This document shows, piece by piece, positions 1-8,880 of a stretch of DNA of 42,819 bases (the first letter of the stretch is position 1; every line of letters begins with the position of its first letter). The notes below the pieces were generated by a model. The model saw nothing but the letters and a program-made list of their open reading frames with translations. It was not told where the DNA came from and searched no databases. This stretch comes from Pseudomonadota bacterium (GTDB lineage Bacteria; Pseudomonadota; Gammaproteobacteria; Pseudomonadales; Moraxellaceae). The DNA lies in the NCBI GenBank assembly GCA_021851865.1, contig JAJZBU010000026.1:1-42819 (forward strand). Reading direction: 5' to 3'. The translations under genes were made by a program, and so were the position numbers.

Positions 1-2
1 AG

Positions 3-110
3 CGCAAGCCTGGAGAACGCCAGGTCCAGCGCAACGGCTACCGCGGCAGAGATTGGGAGACGCGAGCTGGTACCGTGGAGCTGCGCATCCCCAAGCTGCG
101 CAAGGGCAGC
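3..110 (+). pseudogene. IS256-family transposase remnant, truncated at both ends
   Basis: The third plus-strand frame reads [12 protein letters not shown] and then [14 protein letters not shown]. This is the conserved N-terminal segment of IS256-family (mutator-type) transposases, where a basic RNGYR.R..DTR stretch precedes the [11 protein letters not shown] motif. Similarity stops right after KLRKGS and the DDE catalytic core is absent. The upstream part lies beyond the window edge. The piece is about 36 codons and cannot be functional. Family identity rests on the two short motifs only. It marks a decayed insertion next to the terpene cluster. Confidence 0.7.
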
Positions 111-505
111 TGTGCCCACGGTCGTTGTTCGAGATGAGTTGCGGCAGGGTATCTTGCAGGAATACGGAAGACTGCCCAATCTCTATGATGAGTCCGTCTG
201 GAACAGCAATCCGACGCTCGTCTGGCCGTTTTTAGCGCATACCTGCACCAAAGAGCCAGCATTCTGCACAGCACTGAGATGGGGCGCAACGAAGCAAGTT
301 GACCGTCATGTTTCATGACAACTCTTGAGTTCTTGTTTTAACTATCTGATATTTATTGTTTTTTATCTTTAATTTTGATTTAAGATTGATCCTATGCCGG
401 ATCTTCACGCGACTTTTATGCCACTGTCGAAAATTCGTCCACAGAGTTATCCACAGGGAGGCCTGAGGATGACCTGAGGATGGAAGCCTCAGGCCATCCT
501 GGGTC
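111..505. other. Gene-free stretch with AT-rich tract and one DnaA-box-like nonamer
   Basis: I see no convincing gene between the IS256 fragment and atuH. Positions about 318-400 are markedly AT-rich compared with the surroundings. A perfect TTATCCACA nonamer lies at 447-455, but it stands alone, so it is not evidence for an origin. A hairpin at 460-495 closes the stretch. Short open frames here show no family resemblance. Confidence 0.5.
460..495 (-). terminator. Hairpin downstream of atuH, possible transcription end
   Basis: GGCCTGAGG (460-468) is the inverted complement of CCTCAGGCC (487-495). A tighter alternative pairs CCTGAGG (473-479) with CCTCAGG (487-493) around a 7-nt loop. CCTGAGGATG is also directly repeated at 462-471 and 473-482. 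The hairpin lies just past the atuH stop, where the atu transcript would end. No U-tract follows on the minus strand, so it is at best a weak or Rho-assisted terminator. Confidence 0.35.
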
Positions 506-2338
506 TCAGAACCGATAATGGCCATCGAGAATGTTGTTATAGATCTCGACCGTCAGCGGAACGTAGGTATGGGTCCCCGGTAGACAGACGAACAAAGGGT
601 CTTGCTGCACTTGCCCGGGATCGAAGCCTTCTTTCTTCAGATTGGTCTTCTGATACTTGAAGGTTCCTGTCGTCTCGAGTTGCTGCAGGATGCGAATGAA
701 GACCGGCAGTGCGTAGGGAGGAAGCTCTTTGCGCAGGTACTCATAGAGCATATGGAAGTCGATGTCCTTGACTTCGGTGCGTGGTGTGATGGCCGCCATG
801 CCAGCGCGCCCATTGGTGCCGGGGATTTCGACGCCATAAACGACGGCGTCGACGAGTTGACCGAAAATACCCATGATGTTTTCGACTTCCGTCGTCGAGA
901 CATTCTCGCCTTTCCAGCGAAAGGTATCGCCGGTGCGATCGACAAACTGCGCATGGCGGAAGCCGATGTCGCGCAGGAGGTCACCGGTATTGAAGTAGCG
1001 ATCGCCTTTGACGAAGACGTCGTGCAGGATGCAGGCCTCATTCTTGGCCGACTCGGTATAACCGTCAAAGGGCATCTTGTCGGTGATCTCGGCGATGAGC
1101 AGACCGACTTCGCCGCGTTTGACCTTCTTCATGAAGCCGTCGCGACCGCGCGCGGGCTGATCGGCTTCCTTGTCATAAGCGACGAGCGAATAGGGCAGGG
1201 GAGAGAAGCCGACCGTGTTGTCAAAGTTGAAGATGTTGGTGAAACCGACGTTGCCTTCGCTCGAGGCGTAGAGTTCGAGCACTTCCTCGATGCCGAAACG
1301 CTGCTTGAAAGGCATCCAGATGCCCGGGCGCAAGCCATTACCGATGATCTTGCGCACCCGATGTTCGCGGTCACGTTCATCGGCTGGAGATTCCATCAGA
1401 TAGCGACAGAGCTCACCGACATAACCGAAGGCCGTCGCCTTGAAAAAGCGGATGTCATTCCAGAACTCTCGCGCCGAAAACTTGCGGCGCAGGGCGATGC
1501 CGGCGGCACCTGCGATGCAGGAACCCCAGCAGACCACCATGGCGGTGGCATGGTAGAGGGGCAGGGTGATGTAAAGGACGTCCTGCGGACCGAGGCGGGC
1601 CGAGCCCAATCCAAAGGCGCCGTAAGCCTTCATCCAGCGGCCATGCGTAAAAACAGCGGCTTTGGGCATGCCCGTGGTGCCCGAGGTATAGACGTAGAAC
1701 AAGCCATCCTTGCTATAGATATACTGCGAGGTCGGCGGATTGAAGACCGGCATGCGAGCACTGACGCGCTGTAGATTGATCATGCCCTCTGGCGCTTCGC
1801 CCGGGTCCTGATGCACATCCTGGTCGGCAAACCAGTAGACGCTGTCCTTGGGCAGGGTCAGGTTGGGATGCACGGCCTCGAAAGCCGGCCGCAGTTCCTC
1901 GCCGATGATCGCAGCGACGGGTTTGACCAAGTTGATGGAGTGGGTCAGGACCTTGTCGCGTTGCGAAGTATTGACCAAAGCGCTGATCACCCCGATTTTG
2001 GCTAAACCGGTGACTGTCGCCAACAACTCCGGGCGATTCTCGATAAAGACGACGACGACATCGCCCTTACCGAGACCCTGACCGAGGAAGTAGTGCGCGA
2101 TACGATTGGCCCACTGATTGAACTGGGTATAGGTGTAGGACTGTTCCTTGTACAGCAGAGCCGTGCCGTGCGGGTTGCGCTGCACGGCTTTTTCCAGGGC
2201 CCAGCCAAGACCGACGCTACGCTTGGGGTCATTGACCGTGCTCAGACGTAAGCCTTTGACCATGCTCGGCAGGCGGGTCAGGAATCCGGGAACTTTTTTG
2301 GCCACTTGGCCCAAAGTGATGACGTCGCTATGGCTCAT
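506..2338 (-). CDS. atuH: Long/medium-chain acyl-CoA synthetase of the terpene cluster (AtuH)
   Basis: A 610-residue protein of the AMP-forming acyl-CoA synthetase family, closest in style to the FadD6/FATP-type long-chain enzymes. The ATP-binding motif YTSGTTGMPKAA is at residues 217-228. The C-terminal signature includes YFNTGDLLRD and FRWKGENVSTTEVE. It would activate citronellic/geranic acid or related acids to the CoA thioester with ATP. It is the last gene of the atu cluster, as in Pseudomonas. It is separated from atuG by 138 bp, unlike its overlapping neighbours, and a terminator-like hairpin lies in that gap. A GGAG 12 nt upstream of the ATG is a rather distant ribosome-binding site. 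Substrate range is inferred from context only. Confidence 0.88.
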   Translation of the reverse strand: MSHSDVITLGQVAKKVPGFLTRLPSMVKGLRLSTVNDPKRSVGLGWALEKAVQRNPHGTALLYKEQSYTYTQFNQWANRIAHYFLGQGLGKGDVVVVFIENRPELLATVTGLAKIGVISALVNTSQRDKVLTHSINLVKPVAAIIGEELRPAFEAVHPNLTLPKDSVYWFADQDVHQDPGEAPEGMINLQRVSARMPVFNPPTSQYIYSKDGLFYVYTSGTTGMPKAAVFTHGRWMKAYGAFGLGSARLGPQDVLYITLPLYHATAMVVCWGSCIAGAAGIALRRKFSAREFWNDIRFFKATAFGYVGELCRYLMESPADERDREHRVRKIIGNGLRPGIWMPFKQRFGIEEVLELYASSEGNVGFTNIFNFDNTVGFSPLPYSLVAYDKEADQPARGRDGFMKKVKRGEVGLLIAEITDKMPFDGYTESAKNEACILHDVFVKGDRYFNTGDLLRDIGFRHAQFVDRTGDTFRWKGENVSTTEVENIMGIFGQLVDAVVYGVEIPGTNGRAGMAAITPRTEVKDIDFHMLYEYLRKELPPYALPVFIRILQQLETTGTFKYQKTNLKKEGFDPGQVQQDPLFVCLPGTHTYVPLTVEIYNNILDGHYRF

Positions 2339-2354
2339 GGGACTGCGCTACTCC

Positions 2355-2392
2355 AAAAAAATCACGTCCTTGCAGGCTGCGATGCTGCAGGA
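2355..2392 (-). terminator. Terminator-like hairpin between atuG and atuH
   Basis: On the minus strand TCCTGCAG (from 2392) pairs with CTGCAAGGA (to 2367) with one bulged base. Five bases later a run of seven T follows (2361-2355). The shape fits an intrinsic terminator or attenuator that would lower atuH expression relative to atuA-G. The gap between stem and T-run and the small bulge make it imperfect. Confidence 0.35.
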
Positions 2393-2476
2393 TCAGGGCA
2401 TGTCCGTCAAGTTAGCCGCAGCGCGGCGCCCCTGACAAGTGCCAAAGAGGCCGTCATCGATGTCATCTTGGGTAAT

Positions 2477-3301
2477 TCAATCGACGTAGAAATCCAGTTG
2501 CAACGGTGCATCTTCGGCATCCGACCAAGCATAGGCGGAAAAGTCCTCCTGTCCACCAGCGCGCAACAGGTCTTCATCCAGCCAACAGCGCCCGCTGGCG
2601 GGGGAAGCCTGGCGAAAGAGGCTGACCGTGGCATCGGCCATGATCTGCGGCGTACGACTCGCGGCAAAAATGGCTTCGCCGCCGAAACGGGAGATGGCCG
2701 CCGTCGCGATGATGGTGCGTGGCCATAAAGTGTTGCAAGCGATGCCCAGGGAGCGCCACTCTTGCGCCATGCCGAGGGTGAGCAGGGTCATACCGTATTT
2801 GCTCAGGGTATAAGGTGCAAAACGCCCAAGCCAAGCGGGGTTGAGATTGATGGGCGGGGACAGGGCGAGCAAATGAGCGTGCCGCGACTGGCGCAGCCAG
2901 GGGAGACAAGCTTGCGCCAGGATGAACAGGCCACGGCTGTTGACCGATTGCATCAGATCGAATTGGCGCAAAGAAGTGTCCGCGACGCCGCCCAGATGGA
3001 TGGCCCCGGCGTTGTGGATGACCAGATCGATGCCCCCCCAATGACGTCCTGCCTGTTCGACCGCCGCTTGCAACGCATCGCTGTCGCGCACATCGGTGCG
3101 CAAGCCCAGTGCCTCGACACCCAAGGCCTCGATTTCACCGCACACGCTCGCCAGGGTACCTTGGCGAGTGGCACTTTCGGTGTCGCTTTTGGCAGCGATG
3201 GCGACGTGAACACCTTGCTGCGCCAGCGCCAACGCTGTGGCGCGTCCGATGCCGCGTGTCCCGCCAGTCATGAACAGGCGGAGTCCCTTCAGATCGATCA
3301 T
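2477..3301 (-). CDS. atuG: Short-chain dehydrogenase/reductase AtuG
   Basis: A 274-residue SDR protein. The N-terminal Rossmann motif TGGTRGIGRA binds NAD(P). The catalytic region has LALSPP followed by the canonical YTLSK (YxxxK), so unlike AtuB it keeps the standard SDR active site. The sequence resembles the HSDL2-like hydroxysteroid dehydrogenase subgroup. Position and order match atuG of the acyclic terpene cluster, where it is presumed to oxidise or reduce a pathway intermediate; the exact step is not established. Its ATG overlaps the atuF stop by 4 bp (ATGA), with GGAG 8 nt upstream. Confidence 0.82.
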   Translation of the reverse strand: MIDLKGLRLFMTGGTRGIGRATALALAQQGVHVAIAAKSDTESATRQGTLASVCGEIEALGVEALGLRTDVRDSDALQAAVEQAGRHWGGIDLVIHNAGAIHLGGVADTSLRQFDLMQSVNSRGLFILAQACLPWLRQSRHAHLLALSPPINLNPAWLGRFAPYTLSKYGMTLLTLGMAQEWRSLGIACNTLWPRTIIATAAISRFGGEAIFAASRTPQIMADATVSLFRQASPASGRCWLDEDLLRAGGQEDFSAYAWSDAEDAPLQLDFYVD

Positions 3302-5262
3302 GACGTTGTCTCCGGCGTGATCACAGCCAGCAACTGGCGTTTTTTGACCTGCTGCTGCAACTGCACCTCGACGCGTTCGAGAATGCCGTCACAGCTGGCC
3401 TTGATGGGATGCTCCATTTTCATCGCTTCCAGAAGCAGGATGGTCTGACCACGGGTAACTCGATCACCGGGATTCAGTAGAATGGCCCGGATAGCGCCAT
3501 CCATCGGCGCTTGCAGCAGGCCAGAGCCGCCAGCTTCCTCGCGCTCCTGGCGTTCATCGCTGAGAACGCTGAAAGTGAGTGCTGCGCCTGTCCCCTGCAG
3601 ATACAAGGATGCCGCCGTTCGCACATAGGTATAGCGATGACGGCGACCCGCGACGACGACTTCGCAGTGGCGATCTTGCCTGGATTGAAGTTCGAGGTCG
3701 AAGCTCTCCCCATCGACGCTGAGATGATAGCTAGCGCGCTGCTGACTGCGCAGCTCCACGGCATAGATCTTGTCGTCATGGCGGAGCCGCTGCAAGGCGG
3801 GCACCCCGAGGCGGGCTCGCCAGGATGCCACCATGCCGGTCTTTGTCGGTGCATTCATGAGCAGAGCCGCGACAGCGACATCGAGAGCCGTCGGCAACGG
3901 CCGTGACAAAGATTCAGCGTGTTGCAGGTGGTCCTCGATGAAGGCGGTATGCGTGGCGCCGCTGAGAAAGGCGGGGTGTTGCAAAAGGTCGATGAGAAAC
4001 CTTTGGTTGTGGGGAACACCAAGCAGGCGCGTGTCCTCGACGGCACGCCACAAACGACGACAAGCCTCCTCACGATCCTGTCCCCAAGCGATGATCTTGG
4101 CGAGCATGGGGTCATAAAAAGGGCTGACCTCCCCGCCTTCCAACAGCCCGTGATCGACACGCACGCCCTCGTCCTCCGGGCCATGCCAGTGCAGAACAGG
4201 TCCTGTCTGCGGCAGAAAACCCTGCGTTGGATCCTCGGCATAAAAGCGCACTTCGATGGCGTGACCCTGCAGCTTGATCTGTTCCTGACGCAGGGGGAGG
4301 GGGTGGCCGGCGGCGACGCGAATCTGCCAGGCGACGAGATCAAGGCCGGTGACCATCTCGGTGACCGGATGCTCGACCTGCAGGCGTGTATTCATCTCGA
4401 GAAAGTAGAAGTTGCCCTCTGGCGCAAGGAGAAACTCGACCGTACCGGCGCCGACATAGTGACAGGAGCGCGCGGCGAGAATGGCCGCTTCCCCCATGGC
4501 CTGACGCAGATCCTCGGTCATCACCGGGCAGGGTGACTCTTCAATGACCTTCTGATGGCGGCGTTGGATCGAGCAGTCTCGCTCCCCAAGATGAATGACC
4601 TGGCCATGGCGATCGGCAAAGACCTGAATCTCGACATGGCGCGGGCGGATGATCGCCTTTTCCAGGATGAGCTCATCGCTACCAAAAGCATGCATGGCCT
4701 CAGATCGCGCTGTATGCAGTCCCTCGCGGAGCTGTTCAGCGTGATCGATACGACGCATGCCGCGACCGCCACCACCGGCGGATGCTTTGACCATAAGTGG
4801 ATAGCCGATACGTTCTGCCGCCGCTATCAGGCTGGCGTCGTCCTGGGCACCGTCCTCATAGCCCGGGATGCAGGGGACGCCGGCTGCCTGCATGGCGATC
4901 TTGGACAGCCGTTTGCTCCCCATCAATTCGATGGCGGCGATGTCCGGCCCGATGAAGACCAACCCGGCCTCCTGGCAACGACGGGCAAACTCGGCGTTCT
5001 CCGACAAAAATCCGTAGCCGGGATGGATGGCCTCAGCTGAGCAGGCCTGCGCCGCCGCCAGCAGCGCATCCATATCGAGATAGGAATGTTGTACTTCGCC
5101 AGGGCCCAGGCGCAGTGCTTCATCGGCGAGAGCGACGTGGCGAGCGTGACGATCCGCATCGCTGTAGACGGCGACGGTACGATAACCGAGGGCACGCGCC
5201 GTGCGCAGGACCCGGCAGGCGATCTCGCCGCGGTTGGCCACCAGAATTTTACGAAAGCCCAT
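3298..5262 (-). CDS. atuF: Geranyl-CoA carboxylase, biotin-containing alpha subunit (AtuF)
   Basis: A 654-residue biotin carboxylase plus biotin carrier fusion. The N-terminus is MGFRKILVANRGEIACRVL. The ATP-grasp glycine loop KASAGGGGRGMR and the signature EMNTRLQVEHPVTE follow. The C-terminal BCCP domain carries EAMKMEH with the biotinylated lysine at residue 615. With AtuC it would carboxylate cis-geranyl-CoA to isohexenyl-glutaconyl-CoA using ATP and bicarbonate. I chose the start at MGFRK because the family begins there and GAGGGG lies upstream; the longer open frame only adds residues that overlap atuE. The same architecture occurs in methylcrotonyl-CoA carboxylase, so the assignment depends on AtuC and the cluster order. 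Confidence 0.9.
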   Translation of the reverse strand: MGFRKILVANRGEIACRVLRTARALGYRTVAVYSDADRHARHVALADEALRLGPGEVQHSYLDMDALLAAAQACSAEAIHPGYGFLSENAEFARRCQEAGLVFIGPDIAAIELMGSKRLSKIAMQAAGVPCIPGYEDGAQDDASLIAAAERIGYPLMVKASAGGGGRGMRRIDHAEQLREGLHTARSEAMHAFGSDELILEKAIIRPRHVEIQVFADRHGQVIHLGERDCSIQRRHQKVIEESPCPVMTEDLRQAMGEAAILAARSCHYVGAGTVEFLLAPEGNFYFLEMNTRLQVEHPVTEMVTGLDLVAWQIRVAAGHPLPLRQEQIKLQGHAIEVRFYAEDPTQGFLPQTGPVLHWHGPEDEGVRVDHGLLEGGEVSPFYDPMLAKIIAWGQDREEACRRLWRAVEDTRLLGVPHNQRFLIDLLQHPAFLSGATHTAFIEDHLQHAESLSRPLPTALDVAVAALLMNAPTKTGMVASWRARLGVPALQRLRHDDKIYAVELRSQQRASYHLSVDGESFDLELQSRQDRHCEVVVAGRRHRYTYVRTAASLYLQGTGAALTFSVLSDERQEREEAGGSGLLQAPMDGAIRAILLNPGDRVTRGQTILLLEAMKMEHPIKASCDGILERVEVQLQQQVKKRQLLAVITPETTS

Positions 5263-5264
5263 CT

Positions 5265-6080
5265 TCAAGCCCCTCGTTCCTGTGCCCACCGGGGCAGACG
5301 TTTCTGCAGGAAGGCCATGCCGCCCTCCTGTCCTTCTTCGCCCTGCACCGCGGCGGCGAAAAGTTCTGCCGCCTGGTCGAGATAGGGTGAAAGATCGCTG
5401 TCCATCGCGCGCAGCAGGCGTTTGGTCTGACGATTGGCTTCCGGCGCACACCGCTGCACATCAGCGAGTGTCTGGGTCAAAGCCGACTGCAGCGTCTGCG
5501 CGTCGGGACAGACGCTGTGGATGAGACCCAACTGCAGCGCTTGCGCTGCGTCGAAGCGGAGTCCAAGCAGCGCCAGACGCCGGGTTGCGCTGGCGCCGAT
5601 ACGCGCGCGCAGAAAAGGGGCGATCTGCGCTGGCAGGAGACCTAGTCGCGTCTCCGGCAAGCCGAATTGCGCATCTTTATGCGCCAGAGCGACGTCAGAG
5701 ATTGCCACCAGCCCCATGCCACCACCGAGCACCGCGCCTTCGAGTACGACGATGAGGACGGCGGGGCAGGATTGAGCCTCCTGCAGAAGATGGCCGAAGC
5801 TGCGGTTCATCTGGATATAGGGCGCCGATCCCGCCGTCGTGGCGGCCTGACGCGCTGACATCATGTCCTGGACGTCACCGCCGGCACAAAAGTGCCCACC
5901 TTGTCCGCGCAGAACGATGGCGCGTATACCATCGCGCCCGGCGGTATCGAGAGCCTGCCTTAGCTCTTCGACCATGCGCAGGCTCATGGCATTGCGCTGT
6001 TCGGGGCGGGCGAGCTCGATGAACTCAATGGCTCGTTCGGCATCGCGCGTGATCTGCAAGCTCGTCGCAAGTGCGCTCAT
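5265..6080 (-). CDS. atuE: Isohexenyl-glutaconyl-CoA hydratase (AtuE), crotonase family
   Basis: A 271-residue enoyl-CoA hydratase/isomerase family protein. The oxyanion-hole segments are visible as GGHFCAGGDVQDM and GAVLGGGMGLVAISDVALA, followed by FGLPETRLGLLPAQIAPFL. In the acyclic terpene route this enzyme hydrates the carboxylated product of geranyl-CoA carboxylase. It starts within the atuD stop (ATGA, 4 bp overlap), preceded by AAGGAG, and ends 2 bp before atuF, so the three genes are translationally coupled. A generic enoyl-CoA hydratase cannot be excluded by sequence alone, but the cluster order supports AtuE. Confidence 0.87.
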   Translation of the reverse strand: MSALATSLQITRDAERAIEFIELARPEQRNAMSLRMVEELRQALDTAGRDGIRAIVLRGQGGHFCAGGDVQDMMSARQAATTAGSAPYIQMNRSFGHLLQEAQSCPAVLIVVLEGAVLGGGMGLVAISDVALAHKDAQFGLPETRLGLLPAQIAPFLRARIGASATRRLALLGLRFDAAQALQLGLIHSVCPDAQTLQSALTQTLADVQRCAPEANRQTKRLLRAMDSDLSPYLDQAAELFAAAVQGEEGQEGGMAFLQKRLPRWAQERGA

Positions 6081-7249
6081 GCCGCATCTCCTTTCTTCGC
6101 CCGCCGCGGCAGGATGTCCATCAATTTGCAGATGATGCCGAGCATGATCTCATCGGCGCCACCGCCGATGGAGACCAGACGTCCATCGCGATAGGCACGG
6201 CTGACCGGATGGTCCCAGGTGAAGCCCATGCCGCCAAAATACTGCAGGCACTGGTCGCTCACCTCGCGCATCAAGCGCCCGGCCTTGAGTTTCGCCATCG
6301 ACGCCAGACGCGTGATGTCTTCACCTGCAATGTGTGCCGCCGTCGCCTGATAGACGAGAGCGCGCAGGCACTCCACCTCGGTTTGCAGCTCGGCGAGGCG
6401 GAAGTGGACGGACTGATTGTCGATCAGGGCTTGGCCGAAGGTGTGGCGCTGACGACAGTAATCGATCGTCGTCGCGATGACTTTGTCCATGGCGCCGACG
6501 GCATTGGCGGCGCCCCACAGGCGCTCTTCCTGGAATTGCATCATCTGCAGCATGAAGCCCATACCTTCGGCGCCGATGCGATGGCTTTGCGGCACGCGCA
6601 CCTGATCAAAAAAGACCTGGGCGGTGTCGGAAGAACGCATGCCGAGTTTGTCGATCTTGGCAGAAAAGCTGAGGCCGGGTGTCTGCCGCGGGACCACGAT
6701 GAGCGACTTGTTGAAATGGGGCTTGCCCTCGCTGGTATTGGCAAGGACGCAGAAGAAATCCGCCTGCATCGAATTGGTGATCCACATCTTGCTACCATCG
6801 ATGATGTAGTCATCGCCCTCGCTGCGGGCGCGGGTCTTGATGGCAGCGACGTCGGAGCCAGCCTGGGGTTCGGAGACAGCGATCGCCGCCACCATCTCGC
6901 CACGTATCGCCGGTGCGAGAAAACACTGCCGCAACTCATCGCTGCCAAAGCGTGCCAGAGCCGGGGTGGCCATATCGGTCTGGACGCCGATGGCCAGGGG
7001 AACCCCGCCACAACCAGCACGCCCGAGCTCTTCAGCGACGACGACATTGTAGGAATAATCGAGTCCGAGACCACCGAATTCGACAGGCTTGCAGATGCCG
7101 AGCAAACCTAATTTTCCCAGCTTGGCAAAGAGATCATGGGCGGGGAAAGCGCCAGCCGCTTCCCACTCGCTGATGTGCGGTTCGATTTCCTTTTCAACGA
7201 ATTCGCGGGTCGTGCGGCGCAGGGCCTCATGTTCCGGACTCAGTAACAT
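6077..7249 (-). CDS. atuD: Citronellyl-CoA dehydrogenase (AtuD), acyl-CoA dehydrogenase family
   Basis: A 390-residue FAD-dependent acyl-CoA dehydrogenase. Family signatures are AIAVSEPQAGSDVAAIKT, with GSKMWITNSMQADFF in the middle domain, and CLQYFGGMGFTWDHPVSR near the C-terminus. It would introduce the 2,3 double bond that turns citronellyl-CoA into geranyl-CoA. I took the start at MLLSPEHEALRR: AAGGAG sits 8 nt upstream and the ATG falls 13 bp after the atuC stop. A longer open frame would run back into atuC. It overlaps atuE by 4 bp. Specificity for the branched isoprenoid chain is inferred from the cluster. Confidence 0.88.
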   Translation of the reverse strand: MLLSPEHEALRRTTREFVEKEIEPHISEWEAAGAFPAHDLFAKLGKLGLLGICKPVEFGGLGLDYSYNVVVAEELGRAGCGGVPLAIGVQTDMATPALARFGSDELRQCFLAPAIRGEMVAAIAVSEPQAGSDVAAIKTRARSEGDDYIIDGSKMWITNSMQADFFCVLANTSEGKPHFNKSLIVVPRQTPGLSFSAKIDKLGMRSSDTAQVFFDQVRVPQSHRIGAEGMGFMLQMMQFQEERLWGAANAVGAMDKVIATTIDYCRQRHTFGQALIDNQSVHFRLAELQTEVECLRALVYQATAAHIAGEDITRLASMAKLKAGRLMREVSDQCLQYFGGMGFTWDHPVSRAYRDGRLVSIGGGADEIMLGIICKLMDILPRRAKKGDAA

Positions 7250-7262
7250 GGCATGTTCTCCT

Positions 7263-8879
7263 TCAAAAGCGGGCGATTCCAAAACTGTTGTCGTGCAACT
7301 CCCGGCGACTGGCATCGGCGATGAGGTCGAGGACCTGAATCAGAACCTCGCGTGTATCGCGCGGATCGATGATGCCGTCATCGTGGAGGCGTGCGGTATT
7401 GAACAAAGCATCCGATTGAGCATCGAGCTGTTGTGCGGCGCTCATTTCGATCAGATCGAGCATTTTGGGATCAGGCTCCATCCCCATCTTGCGCTGTTTC
7501 GCTTCACTCACCTGCCGCAAGACCTTGCCGGCCTGAGCCCCCCCCATGACGGCGGTGCGACTGTTCGGCCAGGCAAAAATGAAGTGCGGGTCGAGGCCAC
7601 GTCCACACATGGCGTAATTGCCTGCGCCATAGGAGCCGCCGACGATGATGGAGATCTTCGGTACGCGAGCATTGGCCACCGCCTGGATCATCTTCGATCC
7701 ATGCTTGATGATGCCGTGGTGCTCCGACTCCGTGCCCACCATGAAACCGGTGGTGTTGTGGACGAAGATCAGGGGCCGTCGACTTTGATCACAGAGCTGG
7801 ATGAATTGTGCCGCTTTCGCAGCGCCCTGGGCGGTGATCGGGCCGTTGTTGCCGATGTAGCCACAGGTATGACCGGCGATGCGCAAAAAGCCACAAACCG
7901 TCTGATCGTCATAAGCGGTTTTGAAATCGAGAAACTCCGAAGCATCGGCGATGCGAGCGACGATCTCGCGTGTGTCGTACGGGATGCGCGCATCGACCGG
8001 CACGACACCGAGCAGTTCTTCAGCAGGATAGTGCGGCTCGGCATAGGTCAGGTGCGGGGCAGCGATGCTGTGATCATTCCAGCCGAGGGCGGCGACGACC
8101 TCACGCGCCTGAACGATGGCGTCGGCATCATTCTCTGCCAGATATTCCGCCGTGCCGGCGACGCTTGCGTGCATATCCGCACCGCCGAGTTCTTCTTCGG
8201 TCGCGATCTCGCCGGTGGCAGCCAGGAGCAACGGTGGGCCGGCGAGAAACATGGCGGTCCGCCGACGCACGACGATGACGTAGTCGGACAGCCCGGGCTG
8301 GTAGGCGCCACCCGCAGTGGCATTGCCGTGCACGACAGTGATCTGCGGCAGGCCGGCGGCGGAAAGACGCGCTTGATTGGCGAAGGCGCGCGCGCCCTGG
8401 ACAAAGATCTCCGCCGCATAGTTGAGATTGGCGCCGCCGCTTTCTGAAAGCACTACCATGGGCAGCTTGTTCTGCAGGGCGATTTCTTGCAGACGCAAAG
8501 TCTTCTGCAATCCGGCCGGCGTGATGGTGCCGCCTTTGATAGCGCAGTTGTTCGCACTGACCAAGCAACGCACACCGCGGACCCAGCCGATACCGGCGAT
8601 GATGCCACCGCCGGCTTCGCTACCGTCCTTGTCATCGTGCATCCTATAACCGGCGAGCGGGCACAGTTCGAGGAAGGGCATGCCCGGATCGAGCAGGCGT
8701 GCGATGCGTTCGTGCGGGAGCAGTTTGTGCTGGCGCTGAAAGCGCTCACGTTGCGTTTCTGCCTTGTCGAGCAAAGCCTGACGCAAGCTCTGCACCGCAG
8801 CGATGGCCTGCTGCATGTGGGCACAACGTTGTTCGAATTCCGGGCCATGGCAAGGCATCTGGCTGTCGATGGCGCGCAT
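7263..8879 (-). CDS. atuC: Geranyl-CoA carboxylase, carboxyltransferase beta subunit (AtuC)
   Basis: A 538-residue carboxyltransferase of the acyl-CoA carboxylase beta family. The N-terminal half contains SESGGANL (oxyanion loop, about 145-152) and GNATAGGAYQPGLSDY (185-200). The C-terminal half contains FVHNTTGFMVG and GGSYGAGNYAMCGRG. The loop before FANQARLS reads VQGAR, with glycine at residue 162 where methylcrotonyl-CoA carboxylases have phenylalanine (HFGR). As I recall, that Phe/Gly difference separates the MCC and GCC substrate pockets, so this favours geranyl-CoA. The start MRAIDSQ has AAGGAG 9 nt upstream and lies 1 bp after the atuB stop; a longer upstream open frame overlaps atuB and was not used. 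Confidence 0.9.
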   Translation of the reverse strand: MRAIDSQMPCHGPEFEQRCAHMQQAIAAVQSLRQALLDKAETQRERFQRQHKLLPHERIARLLDPGMPFLELCPLAGYRMHDDKDGSEAGGGIIAGIGWVRGVRCLVSANNCAIKGGTITPAGLQKTLRLQEIALQNKLPMVVLSESGGANLNYAAEIFVQGARAFANQARLSAAGLPQITVVHGNATAGGAYQPGLSDYVIVVRRRTAMFLAGPPLLLAATGEIATEEELGGADMHASVAGTAEYLAENDADAIVQAREVVAALGWNDHSIAAPHLTYAEPHYPAEELLGVVPVDARIPYDTREIVARIADASEFLDFKTAYDDQTVCGFLRIAGHTCGYIGNNGPITAQGAAKAAQFIQLCDQSRRPLIFVHNTTGFMVGTESEHHGIIKHGSKMIQAVANARVPKISIIVGGSYGAGNYAMCGRGLDPHFIFAWPNSRTAVMGGAQAGKVLRQVSEAKQRKMGMEPDPKMLDLIEMSAAQQLDAQSDALFNTARLHDDGIIDPRDTREVLIQVLDLIADASRRELHDNSFGIARF

Positions 8880-8880
8880 C

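Noticed and set aside
447-455. DnaA box TTATCCACA as a sign of a replication origin
   Set aside because: It is a single nonamer (another, inverted, lies at 42775-42783 in the insertion-element end). There is no cluster, dnaA or dnaN nearby, and the window contains dif, the opposite pole.
602-8447. Long plus-strand open frames antisense to the atu genes (for example 602-1774, 6071-7111, 7089-8447)
   Set aside because: They mirror high-GC coding sequence on the other strand, lack recognisable domains and ribosome-binding sites, while the minus-strand frames carry complete family motifs.
3298-8879. Methylcrotonyl-CoA carboxylase of a liu (leucine) cluster
   Set aside because: The AtuA gene, the full atu order and glycine at the AtuC specificity position favour geranyl-CoA carboxylase.
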